NCBI RefSeq assembly: GCF_000422765.1
Contig: NZ_AUGR01000005.1
Coordinates: 62,001 to 126,000, forward strand
From: Neptunomonas japonica DSM 18939
Lineage (GTDB): Bacteria > Pseudomonadota > Gammaproteobacteria > Pseudomonadales > Balneatricaceae
Direction of reading: 5' to 3'
Length of the DNA stretch: 64,000 nucleotides
In this document: positions 35,065 through 43,050 of the stretch, in pieces
Numbering within the stretch: the stretch's first letter is position 1
How the letters are laid out: every line of letters starts with the position of its first letter
The notes under the pieces: generated by a model
Database searches by the model: none
Told to the model about the DNA's origin: nothing
Seen by the model: only the letters and a program-made list of their open reading frames with translations
Program-made: the position numbers and the translations under genes

Positions 35065-35766
35065 ATGGATACACGTAACTTACTAGACCAACTCCTTAAA
35101 TCAGGAACAGATTTTTTACAGAACAAAAACACCAATAGCACTGATACCACCGGTAAACTGCAAGATAGATCAGCACTTGGTGACCTGCTATCAGGCACCA
35201 GCGGTGGTGTACTTGCTGGCGGAGTTCTTGGACTACTTCTGGGTAGCAAAAAAGGACGTAAGATAGGCGGAAAAGTACTAACGTACGGCAGTCTCGCTGC
35301 TTTAGGTACTGTTGCATACAAAGCCTACAATAACTGGCAAGAGCAACAAGATAATTCGTCAGCCCCTGCTGCGCGCCCAATAAACGCCCTACCAGCGCAA
35401 GAAGCCGAGAATCATAGCCGTGCTGTTTTATGTGCAATGATCGGTGCAGCAAAAGCAGACGGTCATATTGACGAACATGAGCGCCAGTTAATTGATCAAG
35501 GGATTGCAGGGATAATCAATGACCCTGAATTACAACACTGGTTCGAGCAAGAGCTGCACAAGCCGTTAGATCCTGCCGATATCGCCCGTAACGCAAATTC
35601 TCCTGAGATGGCAGCAGAGATGTACCTGGCTAGCTTATTAGTTATTGATGAAGATAGTTTTATGGAAAAAGCTTATCTAGAAGAGCTCGCTCGACAATTA
35701 AAATTCGAGCCTGCTTTAAAAGCAGAACTCGAAGCACAAGCACATCATGCATCGCAAACTAACTAA
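35065..35766 (+). CDS. DUF533 (YebE-like) inner-membrane protein
   Basis: A 233-residue protein of the DUF533/YebE family. The N-terminal polar part is followed by a Gly-rich membrane-like stretch, GGVLAGGVLGLLLGSKKGRK then IGGKVLTYGSLAALGTVAYK (residues ~50-92), and a C-terminal TerB-like helical domain with the acidic motif AMIGAAKADGHIDEHERQLI, which may bind metal. E. coli YebE is a RpoE/Cpx-linked envelope protein of unknown role; no mechanism can be given here. It stands alone and is followed by a near-perfect 38-bp palindrome. Confidence 0.85.
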   Translation: MDTRNLLDQLLKSGTDFLQNKNTNSTDTTGKLQDRSALGDLLSGTSGGVLAGGVLGLLLGSKKGRKIGGKVLTYGSLAALGTVAYKAYNNWQEQQDNSSAPAARPINALPAQEAENHSRAVLCAMIGAAKADGHIDEHERQLIDQGIAGIINDPELQHWFEQELHKPLDPADIARNANSPEMAAEMYLASLLVIDEDSFMEKAYLEELARQLKFEPALKAELEAQAHHASQTN

Positions 35767-35780
35767 CGCCAACAGCACCC

Positions 35781-35818
35781 AACTTATAGCCACACTTTAT
35801 AAAGCGTGGCTATAAGTT
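35781..35818. repeat. 38-bp near-perfect palindrome
   Basis: Arm AACTTATAGCCAC (35781-35793) pairs with GTGGCTATAAGTT (35806-35818). The centre, A-CTTTATAAAG-C, is itself palindromic, so all 38 bases are symmetrical except one A/C pair. No T-run follows. It lies 14 nt after the DUF533 gene; a cruciform-forming terminator or processing site is possible. Confidence 0.7.
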
Positions 35819-35890
35819 ATAACAAATGATACTGGCTGCTAATGCGATTTATTAGCGCACTTGAAGTTTCTTTTAAAAGTATCTTATTGT

Positions 35891-35958
35891 TTTCAGTTTC
35901 GTTTCAGTAATGAGTTTTAAAGTACTCACATCAACTTAGATTACTGGAGTAACACAAC
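35891..35958 (+). promoter_or_regulatory. Conserved upstream region of small secreted protein, copy 1
   Basis: A ~68-nt block beginning TTTCAGTTTCGTTTCAGTAA and ending ACTGGAGTAACACAAC before the ATG, nearly the same ahead of all three paralogues. It contains a repeated TTTCAGT and the ribosome site TGGAG. Conservation outside coding sequence implies shared regulation. Confidence 0.65.
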
Positions 35959-36246
35959 ATGAAAACTTTACTTAGCGCTACACTGATCACTTCCGCCCTT
36001 TTCGCTTCACAGGCTTTTGCTGGTGGTTTAAATAATTTTTCTACTCAATCAGTAGAACATAATTTAGCAGCTGGTGTTATTACTCAGGCTCAAGGTTTTA
36101 CTGCAGTGATTAGCCCCCTTTCCTCTTTAGGCACATCTACTGAAGCACACTTTGCAACGGGTGCACATGCAACAAACACTGTTAGCAGCACAGTCGCAAG
36201 TTTTGGTTTGGAAGCGCCTGCAAGCTCTACTGAAGTACTTCTATAA
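35959..36246 (+). CDS. Small secreted protein, triplet copy 1
   Basis: A 95-residue protein with signal peptide MKTLLSATLITSALFASQAF and likely cleavage after AFA. The ~73-residue mature chain (GGLNNFSTQSVEHNLAAGVI and so on) is rich in Ser, Thr, Ala and Gly, has several Glu and His but no Lys, Arg or Cys. I do not know the family. Two paralogues follow at 37997 and 38889 with the same upstream block and a GGGAG-type terminator hairpin. Copies 1 and 2 differ at only a few positions, so duplication is recent or homogenised. Secretion to periplasm or outside is predicted; function unknown. Confidence 0.72.
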   Translation: MKTLLSATLITSALFASQAFAGGLNNFSTQSVEHNLAAGVITQAQGFTAVISPLSSLGTSTEAHFATGAHATNTVSSTVASFGLEAPASSTEVLL

Positions 36247-36263
36247 ATGTTTTCAACACAAAA

Positions 36264-36291
36264 ATGGGAGGCTAAGTCTCCCATCGTTTTT
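36264..36291 (+). terminator. Terminator of triplet copy 1
   Basis: ATGGGAG (36264-36270) and CTCCCAT (36278-36284) with a GCTAAGT loop, then CGTTTTT. Related hairpins follow the other two copies. Confidence 0.82.
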
Positions 36292-36473
36292 GAATAAATA
36301 TGATAGTACCGCCTTTTCATTCTAGTTACAGAATATAAAAACGCCCCGCCCTTTACAAAAAACACACACTTAGCCAGAACATCCAAAGTATTTAAAAGCC
36401 CGATTGTTTGCAAAAACCGTTCAATTTTTCACTTAGCAGACAAGGCTAGCTAACTTCATTTAGTTTGCAATTA

Positions 36474-36532
36474 AAGATGTATTTTATTGACATTTTAATA
36501 AGCATCCATTTTAATGCATCCAAAATACATCT
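36474..36532 (+). promoter_or_regulatory. hmp promoter with NsrR-like inverted arms
   Basis: AAGATGTATTT (from 36474) and AAAATACATCT (36522-36532) are inverted copies of the NsrR half-site AAGATGYATTT; ATGCAT is next to the second. Between them lies TTGACA (36487-36492), a 17-nt spacer and TTTAAT (36510-36515). A nitric-oxide-relieved repressor at these sites would cover the promoter. Confidence 0.68.
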
Positions 36533-36548
36533 ATAAATGAGACATTCT

Positions 36549-37760
36549 ATGCTAGCGTCAAATATCGAAATAATTAAACAAACCGTACCTGTTATTCAAG
36601 AACGTGGAGAAGAGATCACCCAGCATTTCTACCACCTTTTATTTGAAGAAAACCCTGAGCTCAAAGATATATTCAATATGGCAAGCCAAAAGAATGGCCG
36701 CCAGCCAGCCTCCCTTGCTAACGCCATTCTGGGTTATGCAGCCAATATTGACCGGCTAGAAGCTCTTGGGGATGCCGTCGGTAGCATTGCAGCTAAGCAT
36801 TTCAGTTTAGACATTCAACCCGAACAATATCCGATTGTTGGCAGAAACTTGTTAAAAGCTATTCGTGAAGTGCTAGGAGCAGACGTTGCAACCGACGCTG
36901 TAATCAGCGCATGGGCAGAAGCTTACGGACAATTAACAAGCATTCTCGTGGGTGCAGAAAAGGCACTTTATGACGATGCGCAAAATGCTGTAGGTGGTTG
37001 GTCTGGTTTTAAACCTTTTCGTGTCGTTCAAAAAATTAGTCAAAGCAGCGAAATCACCTCCTTCTACCTGCAACCAGTTGATGGACAACCATTGCCTCAT
37101 TATAAACCTGGTCAATATATTAGCTTAAAAATTACTGACGCTGACTTAGAGAACACAGAACTGCGCCAATACAGCTTGTCAGATTCACATAATGGTGAGC
37201 ACTATCGCATCTCTGTTAAGCGTGAACCAACACTACAAGATGGCATCCCTGCTGGCGTTGCTTCTAATTTTCTTCACGATAAAATCAATGTAGAAGACAC
37301 AATTTTAGTCCACGCACCAGGTGGGAATTTTTATTTAGACGAATCAGATAAGCCTATTGTCCTTATCAGTGGAGGTGTAGGCGTCACTCCATTACTAAGC
37401 ATGCTAAATGACTTAACCCTACAAAACTCAACACGAAAAATTGCATGGCTGCATGGCACCCGTAATCGCCAAACCCATGCGTTTCGAGAGCATATCAACG
37501 CCCTAAACAACGACTTACCTAACCTGACAAAAGTTGTTTTTTATGATGACGTGACAGGTGCTACAAAAGAAACTGATTATAACCATGAAGGTTATATGAC
37601 AGCCCAGCTAATAAAAGAAAACTGCCCATTAGATGCCGAATTCTATTTCTGCGGGCCGCTACCTTTTATGCAAGCAATATACACGACTCTACTCCAGTTA
37701 GGCGTAGCCGAAAAACAGTTACACTTTGAAATTTTTGGCCCGAGTGAAGCTCTAAACTAA
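36549..37760 (+). CDS. hmp: Flavohaemoglobin (nitric oxide dioxygenase)
   Basis: A 403-residue Hmp that converts NO plus O2 to nitrate using NAD(P)H. The globin domain (residues ~1-140) has HFYHLLFEENPELKDIFNMA and the proximal-His region IAAKHFSLDIQPEQYPIVG. The FAD domain has YKPGQYISLKI and RQYSLSD; the NAD domain has VLISGGVGVTPLLSMLNDL and FYFCGPLPFMQAI, ending FEIFGPSEAL. ATG 36549 fits the family start and has GAG 7 nt upstream; an ATG at 36537 would add four residues. NsrR-like arms flank the promoter. It is inserted between copies 1 and 2 of the secreted triplet. Confidence 0.95.
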   Translation: MLASNIEIIKQTVPVIQERGEEITQHFYHLLFEENPELKDIFNMASQKNGRQPASLANAILGYAANIDRLEALGDAVGSIAAKHFSLDIQPEQYPIVGRNLLKAIREVLGADVATDAVISAWAEAYGQLTSILVGAEKALYDDAQNAVGGWSGFKPFRVVQKISQSSEITSFYLQPVDGQPLPHYKPGQYISLKITDADLENTELRQYSLSDSHNGEHYRISVKREPTLQDGIPAGVASNFLHDKINVEDTILVHAPGGNFYLDESDKPIVLISGGVGVTPLLSMLNDLTLQNSTRKIAWLHGTRNRQTHAFREHINALNNDLPNLTKVVFYDDVTGATKETDYNHEGYMTAQLIKENCPLDAEFYFCGPLPFMQAIYTTLLQLGVAEKQLHFEIFGPSEALN

Positions 37761-37776
37761 TTCATATATCCTCTTA

Positions 37777-37809
37777 AAAGGCTCTTTATCTTCATGATAA
37801 AGAGCCTTT
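37777..37809 (+). terminator. Rho-independent terminator after hmp
   Basis: A perfect 14-bp stem AAAGGCTCTTTATC (37777-37790) / GATAAAGAGCCTTT (37796-37809) with a TTCAT loop, 16 nt beyond the hmp stop. Confidence 0.85.
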
Positions 37810-37928
37810 CAACAGAAAGCATAAGAAAACCTATAAAGTATTAATATATACAGTAATACCAACACATATTAATATAAAAACTAATTATTACTATTATAAA
37901 AAAACATATATTTTTTATAATTTTATTT

Positions 37929-37996
37929 TTTCAGTTTCATTTCAGTAGCGAGTTATAAAGTACTCATATCAACTTAGATTACTGGAGTAACACAAC
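37929..37996 (+). promoter_or_regulatory. Conserved upstream region of small secreted protein, copy 2
   Basis: Begins TTTCAGTTTCATTTCAGTAG, continues AAAGTACTCATATCAACTTA and ends ACTGGAGTAACACAAC, matching the copy 1 block at nearly every base. The sequence immediately upstream (37840-37928) is AT-rich and not shared. Confidence 0.65.
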
Positions 37997-38284
37997 ATGA
38001 AAACTTTACTTAACGCTACACTGATCACTTCCGCCCTTTTTGCTTCACAGGCTTTTGCTGGTGGTTTAAATAGTTTTTCTACTCAATCAGTAGAACATAA
38101 TTTAGCAGCGGGTGTTACTACTCAGGCTCAAGGTTTTACTGCAGTGATTAGCCCCCTTTCCTCTTTAGGCACATCTACTGAAGCACACTTTGCAACGGAT
38201 TCACATGCAACAAACACTGTTAGCAGCACAGTCGCAAGTTTTGGTTTGGAAGCGCCTGCAAGCTCTACTGAAGTACTTCTATAA
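37997..38284 (+). CDS. Small secreted protein, triplet copy 2
   Basis: 95 residues, nearly the same as copy 1 (differences include Ser7 to Asn, Asn27 to Ser, Ile to Thr at GVTTQAQ, and ATDSHATN for ATGAHATN). Signal peptide ends AFA; the mature chain again contains no Lys, Arg or Cys and ends APASSTEVLL. Upstream block and downstream GGGAGG hairpin are shared with the other copies, so each copy is a self-contained transcription unit. Function is unknown. Confidence 0.72.
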   Translation: MKTLLNATLITSALFASQAFAGGLNSFSTQSVEHNLAAGVTTQAQGFTAVISPLSSLGTSTEAHFATDSHATNTVSSTVASFGLEAPASSTEVLL

Positions 38285-38301
38285 ACGCTATTAATACAAA
38301 A

Positions 38302-38322
38302 ATGGGAGGTACCCCCTCCCAT
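38302..38322 (+). terminator. Hairpin after triplet copy 2
   Basis: ATGGGAGG (38302-38309) and CCTCCCAT (38315-38322) with a TACCC loop, in the same place as the copy 1 terminator. The T-run is poor. Confidence 0.62.
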
Positions 38323-38357
38323 AAGCATTTAATATAAAATAGTTAGACATCTCATCT

Positions 38358-38741
38358 CTACAAAGAACGACATAACTTCGGGATATCTCTAATACCGACT
38401 CGATTCCCATCAGGGTCTGTAATATTAATCGTTTTTCCCCACTCATATGTCTCTATTTTCGCCGCTATACCGTATTGGATAACTTCCTCTAGGGCCTTTT
38501 CAATATCAGTGACATTAAAACGTATCTTTGTTGAGTTTTCAGATATCAATTTCTGTTTATTTTTGGCTAAGCCTCCTGTTTCTACCAACAAATAAGCACC
38601 GCCAAATTCGAAGCTAGTCAGCTTAAATTCTTCTTCATTTTTTTCAAAAATAACCTTAAGTGAAAATAAGTTTTGATAAAACGCAACACACTCATCATAT
38701 TTTTCTGTATTAAGAATAATCCCTGTTTTATCGATATCCAT
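38358..38741 (-). CDS. VOC-family (glyoxalase/bleomycin-resistance fold) protein
   Basis: A 127-residue single-domain protein of the vicinal oxygen chelate superfamily. The beta-alpha-beta modules read TGIILNTEKYDECVAFYQNL FSL near the N-terminus, then GAYLLVETGG, and FNVTDIEKALEEVIQYGIAA followed by INITDPDGNRVGI near the end, the usual closing motif. Members include glyoxalase I, dioxygenases and antibiotic-binding proteins; the exact activity cannot be read. AGGAA precedes the ATG. It lies on the opposite strand between copies 2 and 3 of the secreted triplet. Confidence 0.8.
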   Translation of the reverse strand: MDIDKTGIILNTEKYDECVAFYQNLFSLKVIFEKNEEEFKLTSFEFGGAYLLVETGGLAKNKQKLISENSTKIRFNVTDIEKALEEVIQYGIAAKIETYEWGKTINITDPDGNRVGIRDIPKLCRSL

Positions 38742-38820
38742 AGAACATTCCTTTTTAATAAATTACACGCATAAAGGTTTAAAAACTTTATGTAATAAAA
38801 TAATCATACTTTATATTATT

Positions 38821-38888
38821 TTTCAGTTTCGTTTCAGTAATGGTCGTTAAAGTACACACATCAACTTACATTACTGGAGTAACTCAAC
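38821..38888 (+). promoter_or_regulatory. Conserved upstream region of small secreted protein, copy 3
   Basis: TTTCAGTTTCGTTTCAGTAA, then AAAGTACACACATCAACTTA and ACTGGAGTAACTCAAC before the ATG. It follows the same plan as copies 1 and 2 with a few substitutions. Confidence 0.65.
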
Positions 38889-39176
38889 ATGAAAAATTTA
38901 CTTAACGCTACACTGATCACTTCTGCACTTTTCGCTTCACAGGCTTTTGCTGGTGGTTTAAATAATTTTTCTACTCAATCAGTAGAACATAATTTAGCTG
39001 CTGGTGTTACTACTCAGGCTCAAGGGTTTGCTGCAGTGATTAGCCCCCTTTCGTCTTTAGGCACATCAACTGAAGCACACTTTGCAACAGAGACACATAC
39101 AGCTAACGTTGTGGGCAGCACAGTTGCAAGTTATGGCTTAGAAGTACCATCAAACTCGAGCGAAGCGCTACTATAA
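38889..39176 (+). CDS. Small secreted protein, triplet copy 3 (divergent)
   Basis: 95 residues. The signal peptide and first half follow copies 1 and 2 (MKNLLNATLITSALFASQAF, GGLNNFSTQSVEHNLAAG). The C-terminal third diverges: TETHTANVVGSTVASYGLEV then PSNSSEALL. Mature sequence has no Lys, Arg or Cys. Conservation of the N-terminal half and of length suggests that the N-terminal region carries the function. Function unknown. Confidence 0.72.
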   Translation: MKNLLNATLITSALFASQAFAGGLNNFSTQSVEHNLAAGVTTQAQGFAAVISPLSSLGTSTEAHFATETHTANVVGSTVASYGLEVPSNSSEALL

Positions 39177-39194
39177 ACTCAAAAAAACATAGCA

Positions 39195-39213
39195 ATGGGA
39201 GGCTAGGCCTCCC
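39195..39213 (+). terminator. Hairpin after triplet copy 3
   Basis: TGGGAGGC (39195-39202) and GCCTCCCA (39206-39213) with a TAG loop, a variant of the hairpins behind copies 1 and 2. Confidence 0.65.
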
Positions 39214-39242
39214 AGAAGCTTACAAGTAATAAAAATACTCCA

Positions 39243-39572
39243 TCAATCAACCACAAAAAGTTTAGCTCCCACTTTCGTAGATGACCGATGAGCCTCAGCA
39301 TTATCAGCTACCTGATAACTCATACCTGGCTTTAAAACAAATGCACGACCATCATCTAGCTCTGTATTCAACTCACCTTCAAGACAAAGCAAAATATGCC
39401 CTTTCAAACACCAATGATCAGCAAGGTAGCCAGCTGAATATTCAACCATACGAACGCGAATATCTCCGAACTGGCATGTACGCCATAGAGCAAAACCTTT
39501 TTCGCCGGGATGTTGAGTGGGCTTAACTTCTGACCAGTCGGTGGTACCAAATGGGATAGCTTTCATGTCCAT
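39243..39572 (-). CDS. DHCW-motif cupin protein
   Basis: A 109-residue single-domain cupin. The eponymous ADHWCLKGHILLCLEGEL segment (Asp-His-Trp-Cys order here) and the second cupin block DDGRAFVLKPGMSYQVAD are present, with metal-type His in the first block. This is an uncharacterised cupin family seen in proteobacteria; no substrate is known. GGAG stands 8 nt before the ATG at 39572; an ATG two codons later is also possible. It is a single gene on the minus strand. Confidence 0.82.
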   Translation of the reverse strand: MDMKAIPFGTTDWSEVKPTQHPGEKGFALWRTCQFGDIRVRMVEYSAGYLADHWCLKGHILLCLEGELNTELDDGRAFVLKPGMSYQVADNAEAHRSSTKVGAKLFVVD

Positions 39573-39786
39573 GAATAATGCTCCAAATCCTACTTACCTA
39601 TAATAAAAAAACATAAACCAGCCATTAGAGAATGGGCAGCATTAGTAGTGTATCAACCCACAATGACTGACAAATAGATCGTTCTGCTTTTAAGAAGGTA
39701 AGTTTTCATCAAATACTCTCTTCAATAAGCCAATAATGTACTAAAATCCTTCTCCCAAACTTTAACAGTTAAATCAGTTTCATATT

Positions 39787-40497
39787 ATGAATAAAAGCCT
39801 CATCACCAACCTCCTTGCCATCTTACTCGTTATTGCTGGCTTCTTTTCTCCTGTGTATTCACATACCTTATTATCTATCGGCTTATTTGCTCTCTCTGGT
39901 GCCATCACCAATTGGTTAGCTATTCATATGCTCTTTGAGAAAGTACCATTTTTGTATGGCTCAGGGGTTATTCCAAATCAATTCGAAGATTTCAAAAGCG
40001 GCATTAAAAATATCATCATGTTGCAATTTTTCACCACAGACAACATTAAACGCTTCATTCAATCTGAAGAAGAGTCTGTTAAAAAGGATTTAGACTTCAC
40101 ACCTGTTTTGGATGCGGTTGATTACGATAATATTTTTCAAAAGCTGATCGACGCCATCAACTCCTCGTCTCTTGGCGCCATGCTGAACATGATGGGTGGG
40201 GCTGAGGCACTTGAGCCTTTACGCCAACCCATATCTGAAAAAATGCGTGTTGCTTTGCAAGAGATAGCACAAAGCGAGCGCTTTCAGGCAGCCATTCATC
40301 AAAGCCTAAGTACAGAAAAACTCGGGGCTGATATTAGCAAGCATATTGAACAGATTGTCGATGCGCGCTTAAATGAACTAACGCCAGAAATGGTCAAGAA
40401 TATTATTCAACATATGATCAAAAAACATCTAGGTTGGTTGGTCGTTTGGGGAGGCGTATTTGGCGGTCTAATTGGCTTAATTGCTAGCTATATATAA
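39787..40497 (+). CDS. DUF445-family membrane protein
   Basis: A 236-residue protein with N-terminal membrane segments (LLAILLVIAGFFSPVYSHTL, LLSIGLFALSGAITNWLAIH), the conserved MLFEKVPFLYGSGVIPNQFE block of DUF445, a long helical middle with two repeat-like stretches (LDFTPVLDAVDYDNIFQKL), and a final hairpin helix LVVWGGVFGGLIGLIASYI. Likely an inner-membrane protein with both ends anchored. Family function is unknown. It is monocistronic. Confidence 0.85.
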   Translation: MNKSLITNLLAILLVIAGFFSPVYSHTLLSIGLFALSGAITNWLAIHMLFEKVPFLYGSGVIPNQFEDFKSGIKNIIMLQFFTTDNIKRFIQSEEESVKKDLDFTPVLDAVDYDNIFQKLIDAINSSSLGAMLNMMGGAEALEPLRQPISEKMRVALQEIAQSERFQAAIHQSLSTEKLGADISKHIEQIVDARLNELTPEMVKNIIQHMIKKHLGWLVVWGGVFGGLIGLIASYI

Positions 40498-40645
40498 CAA
40501 AAAATTAACGGGTATTACTATGAAATTTGTATATCCGGCCACATCTAACAAGAGTCATCTATACTAAATTGTAATTAAACGACTCAGGTGCTAAAAACTG
40601 AATTATTAGGATATTGCTGACACATGAACCAATAGGTGAGTCTCC

Positions 40646-41430
40646 ATGAAAAACCGTATTCAGTATCACAGACGCCTCATCAAGATTATATTTAGTCTTG
40701 CTGGGCTAACCTCGATGTGGGCCTCCGGTTCAGAGCAAGTCACTTTATACACTTACCCCTTTTATTACTAGCAGTGGGGTTGGGCTATGAGCTTGCAAAC
40801 TACCTCTCTAAAAATAGCAATGGTGCCTATCAATTCAATGTTGAAGTATTACCACGCAATCGCTTGGACATGTTATTAACTAAAACCGACATGATTATTC
40901 CTTGGGTGTCGTATGCATGGTTTGGCCCAAAGGCCACAGAGAAATACCAATGGTCTAAGCCTATTTTTAAAGATGCTAGTATTTATATTTGGAATAAAAA
41001 GAGTGTTCAAACATTTTCACAACCCGAGCACCTAAAAGGATTTCATTTAGGAGGAATACAGGGATACCACTTCATCAATGTCGGCCCGCTCGTAAAATCT
41101 GGAGAGGTTAAGCGCTCAGATACAGGCTCAGAGCAACAACTCTTAGAAATGTTATTGCTTAAGCGTTTCGATGATGGCATTGGCCCATATAGCTCGTTTG
41201 CTTATATTATAAAAGATAACAGTTGGAAAGATGACTTCTCATATTCTATATATCATAACTACCAACGACATTTTTTAATTAAAACAACCAATAAAGAGCT
41301 ATCAAGCTACATAGAGGAAATACCACAAAAAATGTTAGCTGACAAGAATTGGGGGCAAATTATGCAAACCTATGGACTAGACAACATACTCCTTAATAAT
41401 TTAGGTGGTTTCACTACCAAGAACGAATAA
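40646..41430 (+). pseudogene. Frameshifted periplasmic substrate-binding protein (SBP_bac_3 type)
   Basis: From ATG 40646, with AGGTGAG upstream, the frame gives a signal-like segment (LIKIIFSLAGLTSMWASGSE) and then QVTLYTYPFYY before a TAG at 40769. In a different frame the protein continues AVGLGYELANYLSKNSNGAY, FNVEVLPRNRLDMLL, IPWVSYAWFGP and so on to 41430. Together these make the normal start of a transporter substrate-binding domain protein (VTLYTYH-P-F, G-GYELA-YL). A one-base indel near 40755-40770 explains the break. It may be a true pseudogene or a sequencing error. The open part alone (40717-41430) lacks a signal peptide. Confidence 0.78.
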
Positions 41431-41436
41431 GCATAA

Positions 41437-41982
41437 TTATTTAATTATCGTATCAGGTATATCCATCAAAAAATCACTCACGCCTATATCAATACCCTTC
41501 TGATAAAGTAAAGCACTGACCTGTCCTCGATGATGTGTCTGGTGATTAAAAAGATGCGAAACTAGCTCAGCAAAATTTCGTTTACTGACAATACCTTTAC
41601 TATTGGTATAGGTAAGGTCACGCTCAAAATCAGCTTCCAAAACCTCATTCGACAACCATTCATGCACCCTGTCATCTATATCTTTACGAGCGCGCCAGTA
41701 TGCATCTAAATTATCATACAGCTGCTCATCCAATGAAGATGGTTGGGGATACGTTGTCAGGTGCGTTAAAGATTGATAACGGATCGAATGCGTTGCAAAG
41801 CGTGATAGCCACAACAAATCCCCGACAACTATATGATTCAGGGTCCCTAAAATAGACTTAAAAAAGGCACCTATACCTTCTTCTAGTTCAGCCGAAGATA
41901 AGTTCGTTGAGGCTTGGTAGACCTGCTTATTCAGCCGTCGATTATAGATAGCCATGAGCTGAAAATGATGACAGCAATTCAT
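41437..41982 (-). CDS. DinB-family protein
   Basis: A 181-residue four-helix-bundle protein of the DinB/YfiT-like metal-dependent superfamily. The three metal-type histidines are in ILGTLNHIVVGDLLWL and LVSHLFNHQTHHRGQVSALL, the classical NHQTHHRGQ block. Members include bacillithiol transferases and many uncharacterised proteins. ATG 41982 (MNCCHHFQLM) is chosen because AAGGAGG lies just upstream; the frame extends to 42057 without a ribosome site. It is convergent with the broken binding-protein gene. Confidence 0.87.
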   Translation of the reverse strand: MNCCHHFQLMAIYNRRLNKQVYQASTNLSSAELEEGIGAFFKSILGTLNHIVVGDLLWLSRFATHSIRYQSLTHLTTYPQPSSLDEQLYDNLDAYWRARKDIDDRVHEWLSNEVLEADFERDLTYTNSKGIVSKRNFAELVSHLFNHQTHHRGQVSALLYQKGIDIGVSDFLMDIPDTIIK

Positions 41983-42132
41983 TAAGTGGTTCCTCCTTGT
42001 GATAGCAAAACGACTATAGGAGGTATCCACTTTAAAATATATGAATAAAATCAACAAGGCCCGCGCTAAATAACCGTTGCGCTATAGAGGCAGGCCTATG
42101 TGTATAACTAAATGCGTTATAAATAGAAAAAG

Positions 42133-42927
42133 TTAACCGTTTGTCGATTCAAAAATTTTATCAGCGTTCGCTTCAATAAAGCCTTGGTAAACAACACCCT
42201 GATTATCAGCATGGCGTTTAGCAAATTCATAAAAGCACGTTGGGATTTCATGCTGATCACCGCCTGTAAATTCAAAAAACTGACGATCAGCCATTGTCGA
42301 GCTTTGCTCTAATAAGGATTCAGGCGTACCTTTGACTTCCCCCCCTACCGTGTTCACTTTATATCCTGCGCTCTTCACGCGCTCTAACACTTCACGGATC
42401 GCACTCGTCGTCGTTAGATGATTAATACTGACAGTAAAATGATTAACTCGTACACCGATAGCCAGTAACCAAGCACCATATTCACTTTCAGCCATGAGCG
42501 TGTTGTAATCATCCCAGCTAGGCATTTCCCAGTGGCGGCCAGACCAAAAAACTGATTGATCGAGTGATTTTTCTGTTATCTGTGCTGTGTATTTCTCGAT
42601 AGTTTTCTGTGCAGAGTCACTCAGCTGCTCCACCAGCAGTTCAGAGCAGAAGATTTTGGGTACCAGAGGGTTGGGGTGAATAAAGCTATGAGCACGTAGT
42701 TTTTTTGCTTTGAACTCATAACTATCTTGGCGCTCATACCCCATCGCTAGAATCAGAGGCTCAAGTAGGTCAAGTCGCAGCGGCGTATTAGCAAACGTAC
42801 GAAACGCAACATGATCATTTATCACTTCACCATCCGTGGCCGCAAACAGATCATGAATTTTCTGAGCCTGTGGAGCAATGTTGACGTAATCAGTCCACAG
42901 TTCATTAAAAAAGATTTCAGCTTGCAT
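42133..42927 (-). CDS. DUF1338 / HglS-like Fe(II) dioxygenase
   Basis: A 264-residue protein of the DUF1338 family, which includes HglS (2-oxoadipate dioxygenase/decarboxylase of lysine catabolism) and YdcJ. Metal-ligand-like His residues occur in INDHVAFRTFANTPLRLDLL and GVRVNHFTVSINHL, with the acidic partner in TCFYEFAKRH region. It is of the short, single-domain type compared with the longer YdcJ. ATG 42927 follows GGAG; the frame back to 43014 has no ribosome site. It lies downstream of the thiolase gene on the same strand, after a 124-nt gap, so it may be co-expressed with the acyl-CoA genes. Substrate unproven. Confidence 0.78.
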   Translation of the reverse strand: MQAEIFFNELWTDYVNIAPQAQKIHDLFAATDGEVINDHVAFRTFANTPLRLDLLEPLILAMGYERQDSYEFKAKKLRAHSFIHPNPLVPKIFCSELLVEQLSDSAQKTIEKYTAQITEKSLDQSVFWSGRHWEMPSWDDYNTLMAESEYGAWLLAIGVRVNHFTVSINHLTTTSAIREVLERVKSAGYKVNTVGGEVKGTPESLLEQSSTMADRQFFEFTGGDQHEIPTCFYEFAKRHADNQGVVYQGFIEANADKIFESTNG

Positions 42928-43050
42928 GAGGCGCTCCAAGAAAAGGTTTATTTTTTCTAAGTTTGACGGTGAACACACTACAGAGCAAACAATAAAACTT
43001 ACCACCAAGGGCAAGTTTTACTCCTCAGCCACATGAACCTGTAATGACTA

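Noticed and set aside
35891-39213. CRISPR-like or tandem repeat array in the secreted triplet
   Set aside because: The similarity is of whole gene units hundreds of bases apart with unrelated genes between them, not short spaced repeats.
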